A stretch of 64,000 nt of DNA. Origin: a virus. The stretch covers positions 171,813 to 235,812 of the IMG/VR virus record IMGVR_UViG_3300032562_000004. One strand, written 5' to 3'. The notes beneath the pieces were generated by a model that did no database searches, was not told the DNA's origin, and saw only the letters and a list, made by a program, of their open reading frames with translations. Position 1 is the first letter of the stretch; every line of letters begins with the position of its first letter. Positions 55,082 through 63,094 of this stretch are shown here, piece after piece. The translations under genes were made by a program, and so were the position numbers.

Positions 55082-55628
55082 TGTCTGTATAGTTAGGTTG
55101 TGTTTGTTCTTTGTCTAAATCTTTACTGTACGCATTGTCTAAGTCTTCCAAGTCCATTTCTTCCTCTTCCAACGCAATACTTCCAGTACGGATATCACTC
55201 ATTAAATTCTTAGGCATAGTAATTTCTACTAGCCAAATCTTTTTCTCGATAATTCTAGCAATTTTAGTGCCAGGACGATAATCGGATGGATCCTCAATTT
55301 TAAGAGGAATCTTCATGTTAGTTTTTTTAAATTTTACTTCACAATCAAAAGGAAGTAATCTGCGAGCCCCGCGTGGGTCTGGCATTAAATTCTCAGGCCA
55401 CATAAAAATACAAGAAACTTTGTATTTGGAAATAGTAGGGCCTTGTACTAATTCACCAATTCCCCAGTTCTTAAATGCGTATAAATCCAAAGAATCCAAC
55501 ACACGCTCGTAGTCAAGTAAAGTTAATAAACTACCTTCACTAAGGTAGATATCTTTAATGTTGGCGGCGACCTGCCAATAGTCGGCATGATCTTTAAAGA
55601 TTTCAGAGTCAAAAGGTTTATTTGCCAT
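55056..55628 (-). CDS. Conserved-type hypothetical protein (190 aa)
   Basis: FDSEIFKDHADYWQVAANIKDIYLSEGSLLTLLDYERVLDSLDLYAFKNWGIGELVQGP (in pieces) is a helical N-terminal domain, followed by a beta-rich part with FMWPENLMPDPRGARRLLPFDCEVKFKKT and an acidic tail. I recall similar proteins in T4-like cyanophages, often near structural genes; function not known. Late box (55636-55642) ends seven bases before ATG with no RBS. Confidence 0.73.
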   Translation of the reverse strand: MANKPFDSEIFKDHADYWQVAANIKDIYLSEGSLLTLLDYERVLDSLDLYAFKNWGIGELVQGPTISKYKVSCIFMWPENLMPDPRGARRLLPFDCEVKFKKTNMKIPLKIEDPSDYRPGTKIARIIEKKIWLVEITMPKNLMSDIRTGSIALEEEEMDLEDLDNAYSKDLDKEQTQPNYTDNGQQEPQL

Positions 55629-55642
55629 AGTAATGTATTTAG

Positions 55643-55817
55643 TTAAATGGAAAGGTTAAGGTTATTTTGAAATTTAAGCGCAGAACAGCACTTTGGACTA
55701 TTACTTATGCTTGAAATATAAGATATTAACACCCATAGAATATAAAAATCATGGGTCGTAAATACTCTTGACAGCAAGGTGCTGTCGGAAGTAACTCAAC
55801 TACAAACGGAGTCTAAA
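55643..55817 (+). promoter_or_regulatory. PhoH upstream region with hairpin leader
   Basis: Contains TTGGAC-N18-TATAAG as a possible promoter (about 55693-55722), then an imperfect CCCAT/ATGGG pairing, a GTAAATA box and a perfect 7-bp hairpin GACAGCA-AGG-TGCTGTC (55770-55786). The RBS CGGAG lies just before the TTG start. Confidence 0.4.
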
Positions 55818-56552
55818 TTGAGTAGACAAAGAGCAGCAAAATCTCAAAAACGTCAAATGACACATCAAGAAAATACGATAAGGTTCGATCAGGCAAAACC
55901 AGTAAAACAGCGCCCAATTGATATAGTTCCTAGAACTAGAAATCAAGAGCGTTTAGTGCTGGCTTTACAAAGTGACGAGCAACATATCGTTGTAACAGCA
56001 GGCCCTGCGGGCACAGGCAAGACATATCTTGCCGTCCTGGCGGCAATAAAAGCCTTTAGAGAAGGAGAAGTAGATCGCATAGTACTAACTAGACCAGCAG
56101 TTTCTGTTGAAAACGAAAATCACGGATTTTTACCGGGTGACTTAAATCAAAAAATGGACCCGTGGATTAAACCAATTACAGACATACTGAGAGAGTATTA
56201 TCGTCCGCAAGACATTGCAGCGATGATCGAAGATCAGAAAATTGAAATTGCTCCGTTGTCGTTTATGCGTGGACGCACATTCAAAGACAGTTTTATTATT
56301 GCCGATGAAATGCAAAATGCCACGCCTAATCAAGTAAAAATGCTAATGACCCGTATTGGCGAAGGCAGTAAAATTGTAATCACGGGCGACGTAGAACAAG
56401 CCGATCGTAATCGCGGCAACAATGGTTTGATGGACCTTTGTTTAAGATTATCGAAAGGGGGTGTAAAGGGTATTGCTGTTTGCGATTTAGATTGTCGCGA
56501 TATACAGCGGCACAAGATCATTGATAGTGTGCTAAACCTTTACGCTGATTGA
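55818..56552 (+). CDS. phoH: PhoH-family P-loop ATPase
   Basis: VVTAGPAGTGKTYLAVLAA (about 59-77) is Walker A, RIVLTRPAVSVENENHGFLPGD matches the PhoH signature LTRPxVxxGExLGFLPG, and SFIIADEMQNATPNQ is Walker B with DEMQN. PhoH proteins are common in marine phages and act as RNA-linked ATPases. The start is set at TTG 55818 because CGGAG stands seven bases upstream; a GTG 39 bases earlier has no RBS. One of few plus-strand genes; the end overlaps the convergent HAD gene by 13 bases. Confidence 0.9.
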   Translation: MSRQRAAKSQKRQMTHQENTIRFDQAKPVKQRPIDIVPRTRNQERLVLALQSDEQHIVVTAGPAGTGKTYLAVLAAIKAFREGEVDRIVLTRPAVSVENENHGFLPGDLNQKMDPWIKPITDILREYYRPQDIAAMIEDQKIEIAPLSFMRGRTFKDSFIIADEMQNATPNQVKMLMTRIGEGSKIVITGDVEQADRNRGNNGLMDLCLRLSKGGVKGIAVCDLDCRDIQRHKIIDSVLNLYAD

Positions 56553-57151
56553 CCAGTAATTAGCTCGTAAATGTGCTTCCAGTTCTTTACGAGCGTTACT
56601 CCAGGATGGTAGTGATGCATGTTGTGGCCGTGCTCTATTAGTAGGGAATTTAATCCATACTTGTATCCGGCCTCAGCATTCTCGATTTTGTCTTCAATCC
56701 AAACTAGGCCAGTGCCTTCATATTCTTCTAAGGCCTCATCTTTGTGTGCGCCAGTATCCAGACACACGATGCGTTCAAAAGTATGCTCACCAAACAATTT
56801 ACTTAGATTCATCTCACGAAGTCTCTGAGCATTAGGATCTAGACTTAGTGAAGTAATACAGTGGAATTTATAACCGTGTTCCTCGACTAAGCGTTTTACA
56901 TAGTACATGGCATCGCGCTGGGCGGGAAGGAATCCAATGGCCGCACTTTCATTAAAAATGCGTATCAGCTTGACTACTTGTTCACGAGGTATGCCATAAC
57001 GGATAGACATATCGTAATTGAGCTTGCTACCTGGAACTTCTTCGAATCCGTGTTCTTGCATCCAGACATTAAAGGCCCATTCCCAATCTAACAAACAACC
57101 GTCAGCATCGGTTAGGATAAGTTTTTTTCTGTTTCTATATTTCGATTTCAT
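56540..57151 (-). CDS. HAD-superfamily phosphatase (203 aa)
   Basis: LILTDADGCLLDWEWAF (11-27) is HAD motif I (DxDG), CITSL near 98 motif II (Ser or Thr), and VWIEDKIENAEAGYKYG near 150 the acidic motif IV with EDK. Resembles 5'(3')-deoxyribonucleotidases. A full-consensus sigma70 promoter (TTGACA-N17-TATAAT) ends six bases before ATG and no RBS exists, the clearest leaderless case in the window. Confidence 0.82.
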   Translation of the reverse strand: MKSKYRNRKKLILTDADGCLLDWEWAFNVWMQEHGFEEVPGSKLNYDMSIRYGIPREQVVKLIRIFNESAAIGFLPAQRDAMYYVKRLVEEHGYKFHCITSLSLDPNAQRLREMNLSKLFGEHTFERIVCLDTGAHKDEALEEYEGTGLVWIEDKIENAEAGYKYGLNSLLIEHGHNMHHYHPGVTLVKNWKHIYELITGQSA

Positions 57152-57157
57152 ATTACT

Positions 57158-57186
57158 ATTATAGTATAATATGAATTGTTTGTCAA
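57158..57186 (-). promoter_or_regulatory. Consensus sigma70 promoter, predicted leaderless start of the HAD gene
   Basis: TTGACA (57181-57186), N17, TATAAT (57158-57163), six bases, ATG 57151. Both boxes are perfect consensus. Minus strand. Confidence 0.9.
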
Positions 57187-57202
57187 GTTAGTGCGTACTA
57201 AC

Positions 57203-57811
57203 TTAGACTTTGTGAGTCCCATTATACATAGGGTGATCAAACTCGGCTGACGAAATAGTGCTAAAAATATGAATTGGAAGTACTATAAGTTCAGAATCAT
57301 TAGTTTTGAAATGATGGGGAGTCATTTTTCCAAGCAAAATAACATCACCACAATTTAATTGGTACTCTTGTTGAGAATCAGCTGTACCAACAATAGATAT
57401 ACCTTGTCCCTGTACAACATAAACTACTCTTGGCGTAGCATGAATGTGATGAGCTTGTTCAGATGTATAAGGGGGAATACATAACATTTGGAATGTTGGG
57501 TCGCCTGGCCGAACTGGATTAATTAATTGTTTTGTGCTACATCCGTTGATGTAAGGTAAATCAGTTCCGCGATTAAATGTACTAGTTCTTGTTTCTGGTG
57601 TATAGCCAAAAATTTCCACACACATTTTTGTAGATAATAATGTTGTACCGTCACCTGTTTTTGATACAGCGGTATCATTGTCCAAATACCAGTAACTCGA
57701 TAGTTGATTAGTTAAAATAGTTTGCTCACCGATATACACTTTATATTGATATAAATCGCTACTCACTGATTCGTATGTAGATGGTGTGTTTGAATTAAGT
57801 ATTTGGAACAT
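57203..57811 (-). CDS. Cupin-domain protein (202 aa)
   Basis: The C-terminal half has the cupin double motif: EQAHHIHATPRVVYVVQGQG (HxH) and GDVILLGKMTPHHFKTN (GDxxxxPxxxxH-like). The N-terminal half is a beta-rich domain. ATG 57811 with GAAAGCA ahead was chosen; it overlaps the upstream gene by 17 bases, and longer in-frame starts lie deeper inside that gene. Could be a metal-binding enzyme or sugar-linked protein. Function unknown. Confidence 0.68.
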   Translation of the reverse strand: MFQILNSNTPSTYESVSSDLYQYKVYIGEQTILTNQLSSYWYLDNDTAVSKTGDGTTLLSTKMCVEIFGYTPETRTSTFNRGTDLPYINGCSTKQLINPVRPGDPTFQMLCIPPYTSEQAHHIHATPRVVYVVQGQGISIVGTADSQQEYQLNCGDVILLGKMTPHHFKTNDSELIVLPIHIFSTISSAEFDHPMYNGTHKV

Positions 57812-58082
57812 TTTTGCTTTCAGTAGGTAATGCGTGGCCATTTTCTTGTAACAATCTTTCCATAATAGCAGGATAAAATGGATAATAGTAGCCAACTATA
57901 CGCTCCCAATCTTTTGGAATAGTGCTATCACGCAACGATGCTTTAAGTACTTTGCATTCTTTAAAGTCCAAAATAACACTAGCAGTTTGCCAATCTTTAG
58001 TACGAACCCTAGTAGTTACAGTCATACCTTCGTCAATTTTACCGTTGGCTTGGTAAAAATAAGTTAACATTAAATATCTCAT
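57795..58082 (-). CDS. Conserved-type hypothetical protein beside gp44 (95 aa)
   Basis: RYLMLTYFYQANGKIDEGMTV, then VILDFKECKVLKASL and PKDWERIVGYYYPFYPAIMERLL. I recall this family downstream of the clamp-loader gene of T4-like cyanophages, in the place where T4 has gene 62. The sequence is much shorter than gp62 (187 aa) and shows no clamp-loader motif. ATG 58082 overlaps the gp44 stop (ATGA). Confidence 0.72.
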   Translation of the reverse strand: MRYLMLTYFYQANGKIDEGMTVTTRVRTKDWQTASVILDFKECKVLKASLRDSTIPKDWERIVGYYYPFYPAIMERLLQENGHALPTESKNVPNT

Positions 58083-58999
58083 AGTTGGCACAATTCAGTT
58101 AATGTAGCGGACAAGTTAATTTCTTGGTCAGCTACCATAGGAACATTTACAAGCCCATTGCGAATAATAATAATTGCTTGATCCTGTTTGTGTGTATCAG
58201 TACTCCATAAGTCTAAGTTATCATACATCCAGCGGAACATACTGTCCATATCTTCAGTACTTGCTTGACTACAAATAATCTTACGGGCTTCGTTAGTCTT
58301 GCCAGCTTTAAATAATGCTACAGCGTCTAGCTTCCAATCTTTAACTGACTGATCATTGTCGCCTGGTTTAACTAAAGTGCCGGTCATGCTATTGGGTTGT
58401 ACTAAATTTAAACATTTGCGCAAGTCTGGGTAAGTGGCACGCACATAAGAATCTAGTGTGTCTAAATCAAATTCAACTTCCTCAGTCACTAATACAGTTG
58501 CTACACGAGCAGTAAACTCTGTAATATCTGTTTTTTCAATATGAAAGCCTTGGCAACGACTATGAATCGCTGGCATAATTTTATTAGGATAGTTACAAGT
58601 TAAAATAAAACGCACAGATTCTGCGTAGTCTTCCATTAAGTTACGAAGTGCTGGTTGAACAGAGTTAATGTTCATATAATCAGCTTCGTCAATCAATACT
58701 ACTTTAAATTTGCCAAATGGCATAGTACTACAAAAGCCAATTAGCTTATCAATCCACTCAACTTTTCTGGCATCTTTAGAACCGTTAGCTGACATTACAT
58801 CATATTCATCTACACCTAGCTCGTTAATTAATAACTTAGCTAATGTAGTCTTGCCTGTGCCAGGGCTACCGCTTAATAATAAATGCGGAATACTGCCTTG
58901 TTTAATCCAAGTTGTAACTTGTTGTTTTTGACTTTCGTCGGTAAACACATACCCTTCAGTAGTGTTGGGCCTAAATTTTTCTGTCCAAAGAGCCTGCAT
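58079..58999 (-). CDS. 44: Clamp loader ATPase (T4 gp44-like)
   Basis: Loads the sliding clamp on primer ends. LWTEKFRPNTTEGYVF, Walker A SGSPGTGKTTLAKLL (43-57), Walker B VVLIDEADYM and the arginine-finger SRC (AIHSRCQGF) are all present. 306 residues fit gp44 (319). It overlaps the upstream 98-aa gene by 29 bases. Confidence 0.93.
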   Translation of the reverse strand: MQALWTEKFRPNTTEGYVFTDESQKQQVTTWIKQGSIPHLLLSGSPGTGKTTLAKLLINELGVDEYDVMSANGSKDARKVEWIDKLIGFCSTMPFGKFKVVLIDEADYMNINSVQPALRNLMEDYAESVRFILTCNYPNKIMPAIHSRCQGFHIEKTDITEFTARVATVLVTEEVEFDLDTLDSYVRATYPDLRKCLNLVQPNSMTGTLVKPGDNDQSVKDWKLDAVALFKAGKTNEARKIICSQASTEDMDSMFRWMYDNLDLWSTDTHKQDQAIIIIRNGLVNVPMVADQEINLSATLTELCQL

Positions 59000-59267
59000 C
59001 TATTTCTTCCTTATCCAATATTAATTTTACATCATATCCTGCTAATTTTACAGCCGCCAAAGTTGTTTCATCTGTGCCTTTAATGTTTTCTTTATCGTAC
59101 TTAGATACTAGTCTTTCTTCATTATACACATTTAAAGGGTCGTCGTCAACTGGTTTGGCTGGTTGTGTTTTGCCAAAGATTGAATCCCAATTATTTTGAA
59201 CTGTTTCGTTTGATACTAGATTCGGCCTGCGGCCATAGCCTTTGCCACCGTCTCCGGATAATGCCAT
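58971..59267 (-). CDS. Small hypothetical protein (98 aa)
   Basis: Begins MALSGDGGKGYGRRPNLVS and has ETVQNNWDSIFGKTQP, a pattern seen in small phage proteins near replication genes. Charged, likely partly disordered. Overlaps gp44 by 29 bases and the membrane protein by one base. Confidence 0.7.
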   Translation of the reverse strand: MALSGDGGKGYGRRPNLVSNETVQNNWDSIFGKTQPAKPVDDDPLNVYNEERLVSKYDKENIKGTDETTLAAVKLAGYDVKLILDKEEIDAGSLDRKI

Positions 59268-59479
59268 TATACCAACTCTTCAGCAATACCTAATAATTCA
59301 GCAAACACCAATAGGTATCCAGCTGACTGAATGTAAGGATTCATTTCTAACCAACCACCACCAGCAAGTGCTAGTCCAGCTATAATTCGTAATGCGCTTT
59401 TAGCTAAACTAATTCTTAAATGTTTGGCGGCATTTGGATGTTTTTCTATTTGTGTTGCGTTAGGTCTAGTTAATCCCAT
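59267..59479 (-). CDS. Small two-span membrane protein (70 aa)
   Basis: A polar N-terminus of about 25 residues is followed by two hydrophobic segments (SALRIIAGLALAGGGWL and SAGYLLVFAELLGIAEEL). RBS AAAGGAAA before ATG. Function unknown. Confidence 0.72.
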   Translation of the reverse strand: MGLTRPNATQIEKHPNAAKHLRISLAKSALRIIAGLALAGGGWLEMNPYIQSAGYLLVFAELLGIAEELV

Positions 59480-59480
59480 A

Positions 59481-59666
59481 TTATTTTCCTTTAAAAAAAT
59501 GAAGTATATTATAAAATCTAGTTTTATAATGGGTGAACAGGGGTTTTAATATTGCTGGATGGTACGGACAGCGTCCTTGCCGATAATCACACTCAGGAGT
59601 GTATTCGTGTCCGCAAGTTGAACAATCTATCTTTTTAGTAGTTGAATTAATCTTTCTTGATCCCAT
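59481..59666 (-). CDS. Small zinc-ribbon-like protein (61 aa)
   Basis: DCSTCGHEYTPECDYRQGRCPYHP (in pieces, 14-37) has four Cys and a His spaced as a zinc knuckle. A good RBS (GGAGAAG) precedes ATG 59666, which lies inside the upstream gene, so the two frames overlap by 40 bases. Function unknown. Confidence 0.72.
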   Translation of the reverse strand: MGSRKINSTTKKIDCSTCGHEYTPECDYRQGRCPYHPAILKPLFTHYKTRFYNILHFFKGK

Positions 59667-59848
59667 ATTTCTTCTCCAGCAAATTTTGGTAATGAAACAA
59701 ACGCATCATCTAAATATCGTTTGAGCATATATAAATCTCTTTTACAATTCATTTGAGTAAATCCATCATTCATTGGAGAACTGATTTCACTAATCGATTC
59801 TCTTATTGCTTGATAAGCTGGATTTAAGTTGGGCTGTTTAAAACCCAT
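59627..59848 (-). CDS. Small helical protein (73 aa)
   Basis: MNDGFTQMNCKRDLYMLKRYLDDAFVSLPKFAGEEIWDQERLIQLL suggests a helical dimer-like protein. It shares one base with the co-chaperonin stop and overlaps the zinc-ribbon gene by 40 bases. Not recognised. Confidence 0.68.
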   Translation of the reverse strand: MGFKQPNLNPAYQAIRESISEISSPMNDGFTQMNCKRDLYMLKRYLDDAFVSLPKFAGEEIWDQERLIQLLKR

Positions 59849-60243
59849 TAGCTTGGCATTTCTTGTTTTTCAATATGTACAGCAGTTGAAATACCTTCCA
59901 ATGTTGGGCACTCAACATCGTCGGATACAAGTAGTATATCCTTAGGATCAATCTTACGAACAGTTTGTTCGCCGTTTTCATCTTCTATTTCTAAACCGCG
60001 AGTCCAACGACCGTGTGCTACAAGAATCCACTGTCCTACTTTGACTGTAGTTTGTTTTGGTCCTACCGCATATACCTTACCCCAGCGTGGACGAATGCCA
60101 TGGCCCTTACCATTGTCGTTTGGAATCCAAATACCACCTTGAGTAATACGCACATCAAAAGCCATGTCATGTACAATCACATGATCTTTCACAGCTTTAA
60201 ACTGTTCTCTTTTTATTTTATGCGGTTCAAACTGATGTTTCAT
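59848..60243 (-). CDS. GroES-like co-chaperonin
   Basis: Beta-barrel protein of 131 residues with the GroES order: VKDHVIVHDMAFDVRITQGGIWIPNDNGKGHGIRPRWGKVYAVGP (mobile loop near GGIWIPND), VKVGQWILVAHGRWTRGLEI and DILLVSDD. It would cap host GroEL to fold phage proteins, as T4 gp31 does. Slightly longer than GroES at both ends. Confidence 0.82.
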   Translation of the reverse strand: MKHQFEPHKIKREQFKAVKDHVIVHDMAFDVRITQGGIWIPNDNGKGHGIRPRWGKVYAVGPKQTTVKVGQWILVAHGRWTRGLEIEDENGEQTVRKIDPKDILLVSDDVECPTLEGISTAVHIEKQEMPS

Positions 60244-60717
60244 TTAAATCTTTCTTACAGGTTTATCTTGTTGTTGTTGACGAGCTGTTTTTTCTAACTC
60301 TTGCTTAACTGTTTTAGCACGAGCGATAGCTCCTGCCAACCCACCTTGATCGTCTGTTGTGGTTTCTGTAATACTTGCTGGTGTCGAATCTGCTACCGGC
60401 AATGGATCAGCTTGTGGGGCTATAGGAGCTGATGCTACAACTGGCTGGCCTGTTGCCATAGCTGGCGCTTGTACTGGAGCTTCTGTTGAATGTTGATGGT
60501 TAGTTTGTACTGGGCCATCTGATACATTAGTTTGGCGCTGAATGCGTCTTTGTAATTGTTGATTTCTAGAATCGATAATATTACCTTGAGCATCGATTCT
60601 GTCGCCGCGAGCATTTACGCCCATATTGCCAACAGCTCTAACATTTTCATTTTGTAAACGCATAGATCCAATGTCTACTTGTTTGCCTCTCGCTGTTTTA
60701 TATACTTTAGTTGTCAT
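60244..60717 (-). CDS. Hypothetical protein with disordered centre (157 aa)
   Basis: Begins TKVYKTARGKQVDIGSMRLQNENVRAVGNMGVNARGD, a motif I recall from T4-like marine phage proteins of unknown role. A Pro/Ala/Gln-rich middle and a Lys-rich end follow. The co-chaperonin ATG abuts its stop. Possibly a virion or scaffold-related factor. Confidence 0.72.
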   Translation of the reverse strand: MTTKVYKTARGKQVDIGSMRLQNENVRAVGNMGVNARGDRIDAQGNIIDSRNQQLQRRIQRQTNVSDGPVQTNHQHSTEAPVQAPAMATGQPVVASAPIAPQADPLPVADSTPASITETTTDDQGGLAGAIARAKTVKQELEKTARQQQQDKPVRKI

Positions 60718-60743
60718 AATATTCTCCTGAATTCTTACTGTAT

Positions 60744-61262
60744 TTAACGCAAAAATTCGCCGATGTTTAATTTATAGTGCATAGAATCTATTTTATGTAC
60801 TCCCATTTTATATAATATAAAACTGGATACTGAACTTCCACGCCCTACACCCCAAATTACACGATTTTCTTTCATAATATCCACGAGGTACTTTAAAAAT
60901 TTGAGCAAATCAAATAAATTACGCTCTTGATATAATAATAGTTCTTCCCCGCATCGTTGTAATTCGGCTTCATTGTTACATAAATCTAGGATATACTGAG
61001 CTATATCCATATCTTTATATGCTTGTGGCACGTGCCAATTTTGTTGTTTTTCGTAATCCCATGCTGGGACAGTTTTATTGCCTTCGATAGTCCAAGGTAA
61101 AAAAGTATTTGGAAATCTTTCAACGAATTTAATTATCTTTTCAATATCAACTGTATTATCTACAATCATACCTTTGAATGAATCTAGTTTACGGCCTTGC
61201 ATTAACAGATCAACTACATCTGTTTCATTAAAAATCATTTCGCCGTAATTATTCTGTTTCAT
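60744..61262 (-). CDS. DnaE-palm-like fragment protein (172 aa)
   Basis: The C-terminus VIWGVGRGSSVSSFILYKMGVHKIDSMHYKLNIGEFL matches the family C polymerase (DnaE) block GPGRGSxxGSLVxYxLGIxxxDPxxYxLxFERFL. The protein stops at that point, just before the catalytic Asp residues, and the N-terminal 110 residues do not show a PHP domain. It is therefore not a polymerase. A role in binding the replisome or a nucleic acid is inference. It overlaps the next gene upstream by 14 bases. Confidence 0.65.
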   Translation of the reverse strand: MKQNNYGEMIFNETDVVDLLMQGRKLDSFKGMIVDNTVDIEKIIKFVERFPNTFLPWTIEGNKTVPAWDYEKQQNWHVPQAYKDMDIAQYILDLCNNEAELQRCGEELLLYQERNLFDLLKFLKYLVDIMKENRVIWGVGRGSSVSSFILYKMGVHKIDSMHYKLNIGEFLR

Positions 61263-61878
61263 CTAATCTTTTAAAATCAGCATAAACTACTGTGTTACCA
61301 TATTCATCGTCTTCTTCTGGCTTTTCAGTTATATCTTCTATATCTGGCCATTGTAAGTCTAAATCACGCCAAACACTTCCTTGATGTATTGTAACAACTT
61401 TATCAACATCAATCAAGTCTCCTTCGCAATGTACTAAATCAGCAGAGTCCCACCAAGTAGGAGATTCCAAACTGTCGATGTTTTCATTATCGCCATGTAT
61501 ATAAATTACACCATCGCCAATTACACTACTAATTTCAACTTCGCCTAGTACAATACGGTCTTCCATAATAGCTGATAACTTTTGGAATAACATTATTCCC
61601 ACTAATTGATCTACTGGATCGCCCGGAAATGTAACAACACGCAAGCCAGCATCCGCATACTTTTTACATTGTTCTTCGTGCTCGGCACTAATAAACATTG
61701 AGCTATCTAGTATATTATACACGAAATACTTAATACGGTCAAATGCTACATTATTAGCAGCACCGTCTGGTGTATTAGTCATCATGTATAACTTGGCCAC
61801 ATAGTTGTTCATTTGCATTTGACCATTATAATAAATGCCGGCGGTAAAATTAAGGGGGTATTGTATTCTTACGTTCAT
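61249..61878 (-). CDS. Conserved-type hypothetical protein (209 aa)
   Basis: NNYVAKLYMMTNTPDGAANNVAFDRIKYFVYNILDSSMFI, then CKKYADAGLRVVTFPGDPVDQLVGIMLFQKLSAIMEDRIVLGEVEISSVIGDGV, and an acidic C-terminus. Alpha/beta; not recognised. It sits in a coupled run with the DnaE-like fragment and the 74-aa protein. Confidence 0.72.
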   Translation of the reverse strand: MNVRIQYPLNFTAGIYYNGQMQMNNYVAKLYMMTNTPDGAANNVAFDRIKYFVYNILDSSMFISAEHEEQCKKYADAGLRVVTFPGDPVDQLVGIMLFQKLSAIMEDRIVLGEVEISSVIGDGVIYIHGDNENIDSLESPTWWDSADLVHCEGDLIDVDKVVTIHQGSVWRDLDLQWPDIEDITEKPEEDDEYGNTVVYADFKRLDETE

Positions 61879-62099
61879 GAGATGTCAATCATTCCATCAA
61901 AGTCTGTGCCTGATTGTGCGGCCTTCATTTTACTTTGATATTTGTTTTGATAAGTTTCTAGTGCCATACGAATTTGGTTACACAAATCGTGATTCCCTAA
62001 ACGATAAGCAATACTAAGTTTTTTGTTTAATTCGGCAATCTTACCAGAGAGTTCGTCAGTAGTAAGATTATCAATACTAGGTAATAGTGGATGTTCCAT
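61875..62099 (-). CDS. Small helical protein (74 aa)
   Basis: Helix-rich (LSGKIAELNKKLSIAYRLGNHDLCNQIRMALETYQNKY). It heads a minus-strand run, and the sigma70 promoter (TTGACA-N17-TACAAT) ends six bases before ATG with no RBS, so the transcript should be leaderless. Function unknown. Confidence 0.72.
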   Translation of the reverse strand: MEHPLLPSIDNLTTDELSGKIAELNKKLSIAYRLGNHDLCNQIRMALETYQNKYQSKMKAAQSGTDFDGMIDIS

Positions 62100-62105
62100 A
62101 TACTA

Positions 62106-62134
62106 ATTGTATAGGAAAAATATGGTTATGTCAA
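62106..62134 (-). promoter_or_regulatory. Sigma70-type promoter, predicted leaderless start
   Basis: TTGACA (62129-62134), N17, TACAAT (62106-62111), six bases, ATG 62099. Minus strand. Confidence 0.82.
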
Positions 62135-62141
62135 TAGCTTT

Positions 62142-63041
62142 TTAGCTAAATGAAACGCCGTTGTTACCAATACAATACCAACTGCCATTGCCAAATTGTA
62201 ATGTACAAGCTGAGCCTGTAGAACTTAATGTAACATTACCAGTATTGCCTAAATTCCATCCAGCACTAGTAACAGCTACAACCATAGAGCCTGCCGCTAC
62301 ATTGGCTGCCACTAAAGTTTTAATTTGTCCAGAAACTCCATTTGGAAGTGTAGCTGTTTCAGCTGAACCTGTAGTAATATAACTTGTAGTTACTGCTAAA
62401 TTAGATACCGCACTAGCTGCTAATGATTCACTGGAATTATTAAATGGCTGTAATTCTTGATTAGTTTGATTAATCGAAATAGTAGCACCGTTAGATGATG
62501 TACTAAATGTAAATGAGTATACACCAGATGCCGCAAAAGTTATTACATTGGTACTAGGATTTAATCCTTGAATACCAGTAGTGTTAACACTAACTGCTGT
62601 AGGTAATGTTACAGTATGTGCCGCACTAGCTACAGTAATTTGAACTGTAACAACACCTTGTTGTCCTGCTATAGGCCAATTACTAAATCCTAAACTTACT
62701 GATCCACTAGTAGTAAAAGATTGGAAATGTCCTGCGGAGTAATCAATAGTAACTACATTTGATACTGGGACTAACCCAGAAACTGCTACAAATGCAAAGT
62801 CAGATACAAGAGCATTAGTTAATGGGGAATTCAACATATTGTTTTGAACAGAAAGATTTGCTCCGCCTGTTAACTGAGAATTTACAATGGATTTATTTTG
62901 TAAATCGGTAATTTCTTGTGCCGCATAGTTAAAATTCGTAGAAGTATTCGTGAAGTTATCACGAAAACCTTGCGAGTTGTTATCTTGACCGGCTACTGGG
63001 TAAGCGCCGTTAATGTTATTTGGGTTAATCTGACTTGTCAT
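62142..63041 (-). CDS. Tail-fibre or neck-type structural protein (299 aa)
   Basis: NPNNINGAYPVAGQDNNSQGFRDNFTNTSTNFNYAAQEITDLQNK (in pieces, 6-50) is a conserved opening of fibre-like proteins in T4-like cyanophages. The remainder is Ser/Thr/Val-rich beta repeats, with a C-terminal LQFGNGSWYCIGNNGVSFS end. RBS AAGGAT and a late promoter (CTAAATA, 63066-63072) lie upstream. Probably a virion fibre component. Confidence 0.75.
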   Translation of the reverse strand: MTSQINPNNINGAYPVAGQDNNSQGFRDNFTNTSTNFNYAAQEITDLQNKSIVNSQLTGGANLSVQNNMLNSPLTNALVSDFAFVAVSGLVPVSNVVTIDYSAGHFQSFTTSGSVSLGFSNWPIAGQQGVVTVQITVASAAHTVTLPTAVSVNTTGIQGLNPSTNVITFAASGVYSFTFSTSSNGATISINQTNQELQPFNNSSESLAASAVSNLAVTTSYITTGSAETATLPNGVSGQIKTLVAANVAAGSMVVAVTSAGWNLGNTGNVTLSSTGSACTLQFGNGSWYCIGNNGVSFS

Positions 63042-63065
63042 TCTTAGTATCCTTGAATATGCTAT

Positions 63066-63072
63066 TATTTAG
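63066..63072 (-). promoter_or_regulatory. Late promoter of the fibre-like gene
   Basis: CTAAATA on the minus strand, 24 bases before ATG 63041, with RBS AAGGAT in the leader. Confidence 0.6.
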
Positions 63073-63094
63073 CTAATTTGATAACTGTTTAAAA

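Noticed and set aside
57795-58082. Clamp-loader small subunit gp62
   Set aside because: Position fits, but the protein is half the length and has no gp62-like sequence.
60744-61262. Functional DNA polymerase III
   Set aside because: Only the GRGSS block is present; PHP domain and catalytic Asp residues are absent.
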